Both the position numbers and the translations under genes were made by a program. 64,000 nt of DNA from Brevinematales bacterium (GTDB lineage: Bacteria; Spirochaetota; Brevinematia; Brevinematales; GWF1-51-8). Where the stretch lies: NCBI GenBank assembly GCA_020059465.1, contig JAGVBZ010000024.1, forward strand, positions 1 to 64,000, in the 5' to 3' direction. How positions within the stretch are numbered: the first letter of the stretch is position 1; each line of letters begins with the position of its first letter. This document shows, in pieces, positions 8,188-16,523 of the stretch. The notes below the pieces were generated by a model. It was not told the origin of the DNA. It ran no database searches and saw nothing but the letters and a program-made list of their open reading frames with translations.

Positions 8188-10014
8188 TCACGATGACTTA
8201 TTATACAGCGACTTCAGGGAATTGTAAACTTTTTCCGCGATACCGGAGGGAATGCCCTCGTCGGTTAAATCCTTCACAGTCAACCTTTCGATTGTCTGCC
8301 GTTTCAGAAACTTCCGGACAATGATACTTTTCCTTTTATCGCCGATCCCTTCTATGTCGTCGAAAACCGATTCGACCGCCGACTTCCGTTTCAGCCGGTT
8401 ATAACACAGGTTGGAGAAACGGTGTGATTCGTCGCGCACCCGCTGAAGCACATGAAGCGCGGGAGAATTCCGTTCCAGAACAATCGGCTCGGCGCGGCCG
8501 GGCACAAATATCTCCTCGTTCTTCTTAGCGAGCGACACGACATTCAGGCTAACCCCTATCTCGGCAAGCGCGTCCGCCGCCGCGTGTAACTGTCCCTTCC
8601 CGCCGTCTATCAGTACAAGATCGGGATATTCCAGCCCCTCGTCCCTGAGACGTTTATACCGCCGCAGGACCGCCTCATGCATCATCGCAAAATCGTCCGG
8701 CGTTTCCTTCGAACGGATATTGAAATGGCGGTAATTGTCCTTATCCGGATCGCCCCCGTAAAATGAGACCATCGCCGCGACAGCCTGCTGACCGAGGATG
8801 TTGGCGATATCGAAACCTTCAATCCGCATCGGCGTCCTGTCGATGCCCAGCACATCGCGGAGAAGCGCGAGGCTCTCAGAATTATCGACCTTAGAGAGCA
8901 CCTGCGCAAGATGGAGTTCGGCGTTTTCTTTAGCGATCCTGAGCAGCGCGGTCTGGTCGTTATCATGGGGTATCCCGACCTTTACCCCAGCCTGCCCGGT
9001 GTCCGCAAAGTATCCGTTCAGCGCGGAGACCTGCGCCTCAAAAGCGGGATCGATAATAATAAGGTCGGCTTTTTTATCCGATTGGAGGCAGTACTCGATT
9101 ACAAAACGTTCCATCATCCCGCTCTCTTCCTCGTCGATACGCGGGGATGCGGTATAGCTCCGTTTCCCAATCATCCTGCCCTGCCGGATTATATTGACCA
9201 CATAGAGTATTTTTCCGAAACGCGAGGCGGATGCGATAAAATCCGCGTTTATCCGCGACTGAAGATAGACGTGCTGACCCTCTACGAAAAAAGTAACCGC
9301 TTCGATTTTTTCCTTTATTGCCTGCGCTTTTTCATACAGCAGTTCTTTGGACGCGGCGCGCATTTCCTGTTCGAGGTCGGTCATAAGTTCGTCGGTCTGC
9401 CCCCTGAGGAGTTTTAACACCAGTTCGACCTGCGCCTTATACTCCTCAGAAGTCACCTTTTGAATACACGGGGCGCTGCAGCGGTGCATATGATAATAAA
9501 GGCATTCCCGCTTCGGGAGTTCGCGGCATACGCGGAGCATAAACAGCCGCTGCACCATATCGATGTACCTCCGCACCATCTGCGAACTGGTATACGGGCC
9601 GAACACGAGGGAACCGTCCTTCCGGGGTTCGCGGGTAAGGAATATTCGCGGATATTCTTCTCGTATTGTGACTATTATAAACGGGTAAAACTTATTATCC
9701 TTAAAATCGACGTTGTAACGCGGATGATATTTTTTTATAAAGTTGGCTTCGAGTATCAGCGCTTCCATCTCGTTCCCGACGGAAATATAATCGATCAGGG
9801 CAATGTTTGCGACAAGCGACCTCGTTTTTATATCCGGGTGATTCTTCTGGAAATACGACGATACCCGCTTCTTAAGGCTGACCGCCTTTCCGATATAGAT
9901 TATCTCGCCGTCCGCGTTCTTCATCATATAAACCCCCGGAGACGACGGCAGCTCCGAAACCCGTTCGGGAGTAAGATAACCTTTGTTTTCTTCTATATTG
10001 CGTTTAGCGGACAT
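8188..10014 (-). CDS. uvrC: Excinuclease ABC subunit C
   Basis: 608 residues, usual UvrC length. UvrC makes the dual incisions on either side of a UvrAB-marked lesion in nucleotide excision repair. The GIY-YIG nuclease domain is at residues 24-105 (PGVYMMKNADGEIIYIGKA), a cysteine-rich segment follows (CRELPKRECLYYHMHRC), then the UVR motif near 205-240, the RNase H-like second nuclease domain (DLVLIDGGKGQ), and helix-hairpin-helix motifs at the C terminus (IEGIGDKRK). It looks complete and monocistronic. Confidence 0.95.
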   Translation of the reverse strand: MSAKRNIEENKGYLTPERVSELPSSPGVYMMKNADGEIIYIGKAVSLKKRVSSYFQKNHPDIKTRSLVANIALIDYISVGNEMEALILEANFIKKYHPRYNVDFKDNKFYPFIIVTIREEYPRIFLTREPRKDGSLVFGPYTSSQMVRRYIDMVQRLFMLRVCRELPKRECLYYHMHRCSAPCIQKVTSEEYKAQVELVLKLLRGQTDELMTDLEQEMRAASKELLYEKAQAIKEKIEAVTFFVEGQHVYLQSRINADFIASASRFGKILYVVNIIRQGRMIGKRSYTASPRIDEEESGMMERFVIEYCLQSDKKADLIIIDPAFEAQVSALNGYFADTGQAGVKVGIPHDNDQTALLRIAKENAELHLAQVLSKVDNSESLALLRDVLGIDRTPMRIEGFDIANILGQQAVAAMVSFYGGDPDKDNYRHFNIRSKETPDDFAMMHEAVLRRYKRLRDEGLEYPDLVLIDGGKGQLHAAADALAEIGVSLNVVSLAKKNEEIFVPGRAEPIVLERNSPALHVLQRVRDESHRFSNLCYNRLKRKSAVESVFDDIEGIGDKRKSIIVRKFLKRQTIERLTVKDLTDEGIPSGIAEKVYNSLKSLYNKSS

Positions 10015-10024
10015 TTTGTCCTCA

Positions 10025-10212
10025 CATCATTCTTTTTATGCCACTTCGGCTGCGCTCACACTTCGGCTGCGCTCAGTGCCGGACACTATTATGTCTCGCC
10101 GTCGTCCTGAGAGTTTGTCTTACGCGAAAGCGCGGAATCTTGAGGATAACGGGCTTCCTCAGAAACCCGAAGTTCCCAGAGGGAGCGCACTGCCTCATCA
10201 CAGGCTGTATTT
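10025..10212. repeat. Composite of dispersed intergenic repeat fragments
   Basis: The gap between uvrC and the CDF gene is mostly repeat material. CACTTCGGCTGCGCTCA occurs near its start, preceded by a near copy. A segment containing CCTGAG and GCGGAATCTTGAGGAT follows, and 10196-10212 (CATCACAGGCTGTATTT) is the reverse complement of the TACAGCCYGTGATG core of the tandem array at the left edge. The GAGCGCAGCCGAAG part recurs before ppdK at 27.65 kb. No coding potential is seen. Confidence 0.6.
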
Positions 10213-10256
10213 AACTATCGTCAACCACTCTGAAACCGGGTTAGCCCGCGCAGCGG

Positions 10257-11216
10257 TCAATGGCCGTCGCAGAGTATTGTATCCCGCGCGTACTTCCGGG
10301 TCTCCGGCTGAATCACGATATGGGTGATCCCCATTGTCTTCAGCTTCGCCCGTATCCGTTCCAGAAGCGCCTCCACTTCCTCCATCGGCATCTTGGACGG
10401 CACCACGATATGCGCGGTGAATAAGGTGTCCTTCGATGACGGATGGGTCAGGTGAACCCCGTGGATATTCTCAACTTCCTTGAACTCTTTCATTGTGTCG
10501 ATAATTTTATTCAGATTGCTGTCGGTCCTGTCCATCAGGCTGAAAAAAGTTTCCTTAAGAACCCCCGCGCCTTTGACGGTAATAAAGACCGCAAACAGGA
10601 TTGAAATAATCGGGTCGATAGCCGGAATTTCCCAAATCCATATGGCAAGCCCGCCGAGAATAACCGCTGCCGATATCGCGACATCGCTGAGTAAATGCAG
10701 GGTCGCCGCACGGATATTCATATCCTGTACTTCTCGCTTGGGAATTTCCGTATGCCCAATCCCCTCGCATATATTGTCCTCGTGATCGTGCTCATGGTTA
10801 TGATGGTGATGGGCATGCCCTGCTCCGGTACCGCGAAGGAGTATTACAGATAACCCGTTTGCAAGCACAGCCACTCCCGCGACAATCATCATTGTCACAC
10901 CCTGTACAGGTTCGGGCGAGATGAGCTTTTTGACCGATTCGAACACGACATACATCATTGCAAGTATCAGGAAAATGGAGTTTACAAATCCCGCCATCAT
11001 TTCCGAACGGATATACCCGTATGTCATTTTTTCACTGACTTCCCGCTCCGCATATTTAATCGCGATAAACGCAATCCCGAGCGCAATCACGTCGCTGAAG
11101 TTGTGGATAGCGTCCGCTACCAGTCCCAATGAATTTCCGATCACCCCGAAAATAAGTTCGGTCACAACAATGACTATATTTAGAATAATGACCGCTATAA
11201 GCCGCTTCATCTTCAT
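10257..11216 (-). CDS. Cation diffusion facilitator, zinc exporter type
   Basis: 319 residues with six predicted membrane helices. It exports Zn(II), perhaps also Co or Cd, in exchange for protons. The metal-site residues HNFSD in helix 2 and HLLSD in helix 5 are the HxxxD pair of zinc-transporting CDF proteins. A cytoplasmic His-rich loop (HAHHHHNHEHDHED) lies between helices 4 and 5, typical of the CzcD/ZnT branch. The C-terminal domain with HGVHLTHPS and THIVIQPE is the ferredoxin-like metal-sensing domain. No regulator adjoins it. Confidence 0.9.
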   Translation of the reverse strand: MKMKRLIAVIILNIVIVVTELIFGVIGNSLGLVADAIHNFSDVIALGIAFIAIKYAEREVSEKMTYGYIRSEMMAGFVNSIFLILAMMYVVFESVKKLISPEPVQGVTMMIVAGVAVLANGLSVILLRGTGAGHAHHHHNHEHDHEDNICEGIGHTEIPKREVQDMNIRAATLHLLSDVAISAAVILGGLAIWIWEIPAIDPIISILFAVFITVKGAGVLKETFFSLMDRTDSNLNKIIDTMKEFKEVENIHGVHLTHPSSKDTLFTAHIVVPSKMPMEEVEALLERIRAKLKTMGITHIVIQPETRKYARDTILCDGH

Positions 11217-11238
11217 TTCAGTCTCCCGTATAATTATA

Positions 11239-11262
11239 GCACCTTAATCCCATTACGTTATG
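11239..11262. repeat. Copy of the dispersed TAATCCCATTAC repeat core
   Basis: Within the 344 bp gap 11217-11560 the segment at 11239-11262 matches the TAATCCCATTAC variant seen twice at 23.2-23.3 kb. The rest of the gap up to 11450 shows no gene, only short direct repeats such as TATAATT and TCCGGTGCAG/TCCGTGGCAG; the promoter of the following lipoprotein gene is at 11451. Confidence 0.5.
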
Positions 11263-11450
11263 CAGTTCTGCCGTTAAACGCAAGCCTGCACCTGAGAGCT
11301 ACTCATAATTATAGCAAAGAATGTGTCTTACGTCAAGTCTCCTTCGGAGTGTAAATCCGGTGCAGATTATCGCTATAATTCAACCGCAAATCCGTGGCAG
11401 GACGGATGCTATAATGCAGAAAATTCTGTAAAAAAAGTCTTCCCATTATT

Positions 11451-11479
11451 TTGACAAAGAAACAATAATAGAATATTGT
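11451..11479 (+). promoter_or_regulatory. Promoter of the lipoprotein gene
   Basis: TTGACA at 11451-11456, a 17 bp spacer and TATTGT at 11474-11479 predict a start near 11486 and a leader of about 75 nt before the ATG at 11561. Confidence 0.5.
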
Positions 11480-11560
11480 TGAGTAGGGATTCCGTAAAAT
11501 ATTTAAAACCCCAAAGAACAGAATTATTCGAAAAAAGTTAAAATATTTTAAGGAGGCTGT

Positions 11561-12274
11561 ATGAACAGCAAATTTCGTTTCATATGGTGCATGATTGCCG
11601 CGGCGATGTTCCTTTCGTGCGGCGGCGGGGATGGCTCCGCAGTGAAGGCGGAGGCAAAAGTGAGTGTGAAGGTTTATATTCCGAAGACGTATCAGAACCA
11701 GTTTTCGGATAAGTACGCAAAGTATGACGACACTCTAAGAAAGGCGAACGATATCAATGAGTTGCTGGTGAAAGCCGCCGAGGATGTCGACAACTTCACA
11801 TCCAATTTAAAGATGATAATCGGCGATACTAAAGCCGCGATCAGCGATCCCGCTTCGGCTTTAGCGGCATTAGTCGATTCCCTCAAAGGCACGAAAGTTT
11901 CGGTAACACTGAAGCTTGAGATCTATGCCGAGGGCGGTAAAGCGAAATTCAAAGTCAAACCCACGGCAGCTGCGGAAATTCCCGCTGAAATTCAGGAAAA
12001 GATAACCGCATTCGAGACCGTGATTAAAGCGCTGCCGTCCGCGGCGGAAGAAGTCGCAGCGGCCGCAAAGACCAGCGTACAACTTGCCAAGGATTGCAAA
12101 GCCCTCGCGCAGAGCGCGCCGAAGGATTTCACCGGTCTGGACGCGATGAACGCGCCGAAGGCGGCGGGTGCGCTGACCGATGCAGCGGCAAAACTTGCCG
12201 AGGTACCGGCTAAGGCTGCGGCGCTCGGAAAGAAACTTTCCGATCTCCTCTTTGCGGTCAATTCCGCGTTCTAA
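11561..12274 (+). CDS. Alanine/lysine-rich lipoprotein of unknown function
   Basis: 237 residues. The signal peptide ends in a spirochaete-type lipobox, AMFLSC, with the acylated cysteine at C20, followed by a glycine-rich tether. The mature part is rich in Ala and Lys, has a short beta-prone stretch near 105-140 (VSVTLKLEIYAEGGKAKFKV) and long amphipathic helices on both sides that look like coiled coil. AAGGAGG precedes the ATG. It has its own promoter and terminator and no functional neighbours. I do not recognise a family; an abundant periplasmic or surface lipoprotein is plausible from the strong expression signals. Confidence 0.75.
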   Translation: MNSKFRFIWCMIAAAMFLSCGGGDGSAVKAEAKVSVKVYIPKTYQNQFSDKYAKYDDTLRKANDINELLVKAAEDVDNFTSNLKMIIGDTKAAISDPASALAALVDSLKGTKVSVTLKLEIYAEGGKAKFKVKPTAAAEIPAEIQEKITAFETVIKALPSAAEEVAAAAKTSVQLAKDCKALAQSAPKDFTGLDAMNAPKAAGALTDAAAKLAEVPAKAAALGKKLSDLLFAVNSAF

Positions 12275-12292
12275 GTAAAGCAATTTCCATAC

Positions 12293-12322
12293 GGGGCGGT
12301 TAATACCGTCCCGGAATTTTTT
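12293..12322 (+). terminator. Terminator after the lipoprotein gene
   Basis: GGGGCGGT (12293-12300), loop TAAT and ACCGTCCC (12305-12312) form an 8 bp stem with one G-U pair. A T-run follows at 12317-12322. Confidence 0.8.
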
Positions 12323-12398
12323 CTCGTTAATCATAGCGTACTTACTTGATAAGAATACATCCGCGGTTCTTATATCTTTTACATCTCCTATATTTTTC

Positions 12399-12426
12399 TT
12401 GCCTTTTAGGAGGTTTGTGGTAGAAT
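12399..12426 (+). promoter_or_regulatory. Promoter of the first vapBC-type pair
   Basis: TTGCCT at 12399-12404, a 16 bp spacer and TAGAAT at 12421-12426 place the start near 12433, 28 bp ahead of the antitoxin ATG. Confidence 0.45.
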
Positions 12427-12460
12427 ATACGCATGAAGGATTTTTTCAGGAGAAACAGTG

Positions 12461-12658
12461 ATGATTTTGCATGGAATATACGATAACGGAAGAATCGAGA
12501 TACTAGAAAAGGACCTTCCAAATATTCGCGCTGAAATCGAAATTCAGTTACCTATTGAAAAAGCGCAAAAGTCGGATTTTAATAAAGCTCTAGCGATTAT
12601 CGATGGTTACCATGGGACAATTACTCGATGGATGAGGGAAGAGCTTCATGAACGGTAG
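12461..12658 (+). CDS. AF2212-like/VapB-type antitoxin
   Basis: About 65 residues. The N-terminal beta strands ILHGIYDNGRIEI followed by a DLP segment are typical of short AF2212-like antitoxins (former DUF104) that pair with PIN toxins. The C terminus is a charged helix likely to bind the toxin. ATG 12461 follows AGGAGA at a good distance; a GTG just before it at 12458 is an alternative start. It overlaps the toxin gene by 11 bp. A clear paralogue lies at 36515-36745, with the same HGIYxNGxIEI opening and a different C terminus, also paired with a PIN gene. Confidence 0.75.
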   Translation: MILHGIYDNGRIEILEKDLPNIRAEIEIQLPIEKAQKSDFNKALAIIDGYHGTITRWMREELHER

Positions 12659-13070
12659 ATTTTTTCTTGATACCAATATTCTTGTTTATGCATTCGATAG
12701 AGCAAACCCTGTGAAACAGGTGAAAGCAAAAGAATTAATTCAGCATCTTTTCGAATCCCCCAATTGTTTCATCAGTACTCAAGTCATTACTGAGTTTTGT
12801 AATATCGCATTGAAGAAGATGAAACCGGCGCTGAGTGGAGAGAAAACACGGGAGTTTATATCTTTAATCCCAGAGACACAAATCCGTTTAATAACTCAAA
12901 CGGATATTCTCACAGCGATTGAAGTTTATACCCGTCTTAGCTTCTCCTTTTGGGATGCACTTATTATTTCATCCTCCATTTCCTCTGAATGTAATATACT
13001 TTATACGGAAGACCTGCAGCATGAAATGAAAATTGAGAACGGTTTAACAATAATCAATCCTTTTAGATAA
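12648..13070 (+). CDS. PIN-domain toxin, VapC family
   Basis: 140 residues. The four acidic positions of a PIN ribonuclease are present: D8 in FLDTN, E49 in ITEF, D103 in FWDAL and E121/D122 in TEDLQ. VapC toxins cut tRNA or rRNA and are held inactive by the cognate antitoxin encoded just upstream, here with an 11 bp overlap. Base composition is more AT-rich than the neighbouring housekeeping genes, in keeping with horizontal gain. Confidence 0.85.
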   Translation: MNGRFFLDTNILVYAFDRANPVKQVKAKELIQHLFESPNCFISTQVITEFCNIALKKMKPALSGEKTREFISLIPETQIRLITQTDILTAIEVYTRLSFSFWDALIISSSISSECNILYTEDLQHEMKIENGLTIINPFR

Positions 13071-13087
13071 TCCTCCGGGAGTACGAA

Positions 13088-14083
13088 ATGAATGCACAGC
13101 AGTTCACCGCGAAAAACCGCGATTTATGGAGCCGCCTCACAGAGCTCCTGAAGAACCGTAGGCGCACGTTCGACGAGACCCGCGAGATGGGCGGACTATA
13201 CCGTACGGTCACCGAGCATCTTTCGTTCGCGCAGACAAACTTCCCGGAGCATCCGATCGCAGCCTACTTGAACCAGCTCGTGCGGGAATGCCATATGCTG
13301 TTCTATCGCCCGGAAAAGACCCGATTCCAGCGCCTGATGCAATTCCTGTTCCGCACATTCCCTGAGACTCTCGCCAAATTGGGAATCCCCATACTCATTT
13401 CCGCGGGTATTTTTATCGCCGGAACAGTCATATCGTTCGTGATGGTCACCAATAATGTCAAGCTCGCCGAGATGTTCCTCGATCCCGCCACCTACCAGAT
13501 GGCGCGCTACGATCTCGAGAACAAGCAGAAATTCGGGAACTTCGATAATATCCCGGAGGATCAGCGTGTTTCGGTATCGTTCTTTATCTGGTACAATAAC
13601 AGCAGGGTTTCGCTGTACTGCTTCGCACTCGGTATCACGCTCGGACTGGGCACAGTGTATATTCTCGCGAGTAACGGGTTCATGCTGGGGGCGCTCGGAG
13701 CGTTCTACTACCTCAACGGGAGTTTCGACGATTTCATATCGCTCATCATGATACACGGTTCCATCGAGCTTCCCGCGATCATGATTGCCGGGGGTGCTGG
13801 GCTGTATATCGGATCGGCTATTCTGATGCCGGGGCGGCAGCCCCGCGGGATGCGCCTGAAGAATAACGCGCGGGACGCATTCAGGGCGCTCGCGGGTGTC
13901 GTATTCCTGCTGTTTATTTCCGGCCTCATCGAGGGATTGATAACCCCGATGAAGATCGCTATCCACCTTCGCCTGTTTGTCGCGATGATAAATACGGTGT
14001 TTATCCTGAGTTATTTCCTGATCGGTTTCGTATGGAAGCGCCGAAACGAGCAGTTTACGGGCGCGGCCCCGGTAAATGCTTGA
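13088..14083 (+). CDS. SpoIIM-family integral membrane protein
   Basis: 331 residues. A soluble helical N terminus of about 95 residues precedes five to six membrane helices (TLAKLGIPILISAGIFIAG near 97-115; then ISLIMIHGSIELPAIMIAGG). The HGSIELPAI motif is diagnostic of the SpoIIM/DUF95 family. In non-sporulating bacteria this protein commonly accompanies RDD, MoxR and DUF58 genes, which lie here on the opposite strand right next to it, so it probably works with that system at the cytoplasmic membrane. The precise role is unknown. GGGAG precedes the ATG. Confidence 0.85.
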   Translation: MNAQQFTAKNRDLWSRLTELLKNRRRTFDETREMGGLYRTVTEHLSFAQTNFPEHPIAAYLNQLVRECHMLFYRPEKTRFQRLMQFLFRTFPETLAKLGIPILISAGIFIAGTVISFVMVTNNVKLAEMFLDPATYQMARYDLENKQKFGNFDNIPEDQRVSVSFFIWYNNSRVSLYCFALGITLGLGTVYILASNGFMLGALGAFYYLNGSFDDFISLIMIHGSIELPAIMIAGGAGLYIGSAILMPGRQPRGMRLKNNARDAFRALAGVVFLLFISGLIEGLITPMKIAIHLRLFVAMINTVFILSYFLIGFVWKRRNEQFTGAAPVNA

Positions 14084-14113
14084 TAAAAAATATAGAAATT
14101 GAAATTTATTTGT

Positions 14114-14280
14114 CATTACGATACCGCGCTGCAATAAACTCCTGAAACGCGGCAGAAGCAATCTATTCAACAGCCCGCTTCTCTTCTTAGCAGTGACGGA
14201 AGGATATAACTGGGGTTAAGAACAACCCTCGTCTATATTTCCCGTCTTTGCGGGAAACGAAATAACGATGCAATCTATTT
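14114..14280. repeat. Degenerate dispersed repeat, GTCATTACGATACCGCGCTG type
   Basis: The gap between spoIIM and the DUF58 gene contains GTCATTACGATACCGCGCTG with AGAAGCAATCTATT about 45 bp later, then a second half with TTTGCGGG...GATGCAATCTATTTGAC near 14240-14283. Relatives with the ATACCGCGCTG and GAAGCA(A/T)TCT parts lie at 56.77-56.86 kb and 59.1-59.2 kb. It resembles the small palindromic GTCATTGCGAG...GAAGCAATC elements common in bacterial genomes. No gene is seen. Confidence 0.55.
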
Positions 14281-14301
14281 GACGGATACTATACCCGAAG
14301 C

Positions 14302-15582
14302 TTATACCGACAGATAAGTGTTCACCACTTTCTGCTTAATATTTTCCGAATTGACGCGGATAGTCCGGATGCCCTTCTTCGAGAGTTCGCGGACAATAGT
14401 TTCCTTCTCGGCGATCTGTTCTTCCTGCAGGATTCTCCGCGTGATACTCCCCAAATCCTCGCCCCTCGCCCATTCCTCGGCCTCCTCGAAGCTGACGAAA
14501 TAGATCTGGTGATGCGACGACATCAGCCGGAGCAGGCTAACAAGTTCTTTCGAAACGATCCGGTCGTAGAGCTCCGAGAATACGAAGATGATCGAGTTCT
14601 TCCTCAGGCGGTGCATCAGGTAACTGTACGCAGCGAGATAATCGCTGCGGAGGAAATCCGCCTCCGTCTTATAGAGCGCGGAAAGCACCTCGTTCAGAAC
14701 GCGGTTCTTCCGGCTGGGTTTGATATAGGAATGGACTTTATCCGAAAAGGTCAGCAGTCCGAAGAAGTCCTTTTTACGCGACGCCGCTCCCGCGAGTATC
14801 AGCGACGCGTCCACCGCGTAATCGAGCTTGGTGAGGTCGCCGTAACGGGTCGTCATCATGCGCCCCGCGTCGATCAGTGTGAATACGTTCCGGTTATACT
14901 CCTTCTCGTCCACCTCGACTATCGGGTAACGGTGCTTCGCGGTGGCCTTCCAGTTGATCTTGCGATAGTTATCGCCCCAAAGGTATTCCCGCAGGAAATC
15001 GAATTCGTTCTCGCCGCCGTGCATGGGGCGTTTATACCCGATCTGCTCCAGACGGTTCGCGCGGAACATCATCAGGTATTTCTTCAGTTCGAGGATATTC
15101 GGGTAAACCTTCACGTCGGTGGAGATATCGTAACGGTACTGCCGCGCGGTCAGGCCCCATCGCCCGGACACCCGGAGCTGAACGCCGCCGAAATGGTAAT
15201 CGCCCTTACGGAGGGGTTTGATCTGGTAGACTGCGGCGGATATCGACATCGGCGCGGAGTCGATCATCACACGGTCGTCCGCGGTCTCCATCTCTTCGGG
15301 ATACTCGTCGCGAAGTTCGATCTTTCCCGCGAACCCGCTTTTATTGACCACCCGGAACCGGATGATGTTCGACGCGCCGATGGACAGGAACTTCTCATGC
15401 TCGCGGGTGACAGTCAGTTCGCGCTTCCGGGGAATCAACGCTATATCTATTCCGGCAAGGACGACCAGTACGAGATAATACACGTACTGCAATACGCCGA
15501 ATACCGGGGCGAGGAAACCTAAAAGCGAGAGCGCGAACCCGCAGGCAAGAAGAACGAGAAACCTTCGGCGCGGGACTATCAT
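14302..15582 (-). CDS. DUF58 / vWA-like protein
   Basis: 426 residues. Two N-terminal membrane helices (about 7-45), then a beta-rich domain, and the DUF58 core GDNYRKINWKATAKHR with DEKE near 210-250, leading into a von Willebrand A-like fold (FTLIDAGRMM). DUF58 proteins almost always follow a MoxR ATPase, as here, where the start overlaps the moxR stop by 4 bp (ATGA type). MoxR/DUF58 pairs act as chaperone-like modules that mature or insert metal into envelope or enzyme complexes; the client here is unknown. It is the last gene of a six-gene operon. Confidence 0.9.
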   Translation of the reverse strand: MIVPRRRFLVLLACGFALSLLGFLAPVFGVLQYVYYLVLVVLAGIDIALIPRKRELTVTREHEKFLSIGASNIIRFRVVNKSGFAGKIELRDEYPEEMETADDRVMIDSAPMSISAAVYQIKPLRKGDYHFGGVQLRVSGRWGLTARQYRYDISTDVKVYPNILELKKYLMMFRANRLEQIGYKRPMHGGENEFDFLREYLWGDNYRKINWKATAKHRYPIVEVDEKEYNRNVFTLIDAGRMMTTRYGDLTKLDYAVDASLILAGAASRKKDFFGLLTFSDKVHSYIKPSRKNRVLNEVLSALYKTEADFLRSDYLAAYSYLMHRLRKNSIIFVFSELYDRIVSKELVSLLRLMSSHHQIYFVSFEEAEEWARGEDLGSITRRILQEEQIAEKETIVRELSKKGIRTIRVNSENIKQKVVNTYLSV

Positions 15583-16523
15583 CTCGGCACCTTGACGCTT
15601 TCTATAATCGACTTCACCACATCGTCGGTCTTATATCCCTCGATCTCCGCGTCGGCCTGCAGGATGATACGGTGACGGAGCACCGGAGACGCGGACAGCT
15701 TCACGTCGTCGGGTATCACATAGTCGCGGCTGTCCAGACCCGCGCGGTACCGCGCGATATTCATGAGCGCTATCCCCGCGCGCGTGCTCGCTCCGAGCAA
15801 TATTGCGGAATTCGTGCGGGTCTCGCAGACGATATTCATGATGTACTCCATAATCCAGTCGTCCACCCGAATCTTAACCGATTCCTTCCGGCACTCGGCC
15901 AGCATTTTTTTATCGATAGTCTCGAATTTTACCTTGTCCAGTTCCTTCGAGTCGAACCCGTCCCGGAATTTCTTCAGCACCTCGGTCTCGGTGTCCTTTT
16001 CGGGATAGTCCACATTGATTTTCATCAGGAAACGGTCGAGCTGCGCCTCGGGCAGAGGGTAAGTCCCCTCGAACTCCACCGGGTTCTGGGTCGCGAGCAC
16101 CATGTACGGCGGCTCCATCGGGTAGCTTTTTCCCTCGATCGTCACCTGCTGCTCCTCCATCACTTCGAGGAGCGCGGACTGGGTCTTGGGCGACGCGCGG
16201 TTGATTTCATCGGCAAGCATGATATTGGTGAACACCGGGCCCGCGTGGAAAACGAACCGTCCGCCCTGCACGTCGTAAACCATCGTGCCGAGGATATCCG
16301 ACGGCATCAGGTCGGGGGTAAACTGGATGCGGGAAAACTTCACCCCGGTAATCATCGCGAACGTCCGCGCGATCATCGTCTTCGCGAGGCCGGGCACTCC
16401 CTCGAGGATGACATGCCCCCCGGCGAGGAACGCGAGGGTGATGAGGTCGATCACCTCCTCCTGCCCGACTATGACCTTTTTCATTTCTTTCCTGATATGT
16501 TCTCCGAATTCGCGGATTCTCAT
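15579..16523 (-). CDS. MoxR-family AAA+ ATPase
   Basis: 314 residues. Walker A GVPGLAKT at 42-49, Walker B IMLADEI at about 101-107, followed by NRASPKTQSALLEVMEE, sensor-1 ATQNP and the typical C-terminal lid. It belongs to the MoxR subfamily, chaperone ATPases that act with vWA-domain partners. It overlaps DUF58 downstream and DUF4350 upstream by 4 bp each, so the stoichiometry is likely to be set by translational coupling. Confidence 0.93.
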   Translation of the reverse strand: MRIREFGEHIRKEMKKVIVGQEEVIDLITLAFLAGGHVILEGVPGLAKTMIARTFAMITGVKFSRIQFTPDLMPSDILGTMVYDVQGGRFVFHAGPVFTNIMLADEINRASPKTQSALLEVMEEQQVTIEGKSYPMEPPYMVLATQNPVEFEGTYPLPEAQLDRFLMKINVDYPEKDTETEVLKKFRDGFDSKELDKVKFETIDKKMLAECRKESVKIRVDDWIMEYIMNIVCETRTNSAILLGASTRAGIALMNIARYRAGLDSRDYVIPDDVKLSASPVLRHRIILQADAEIEGYKTDDVVKSIIESVKVPR

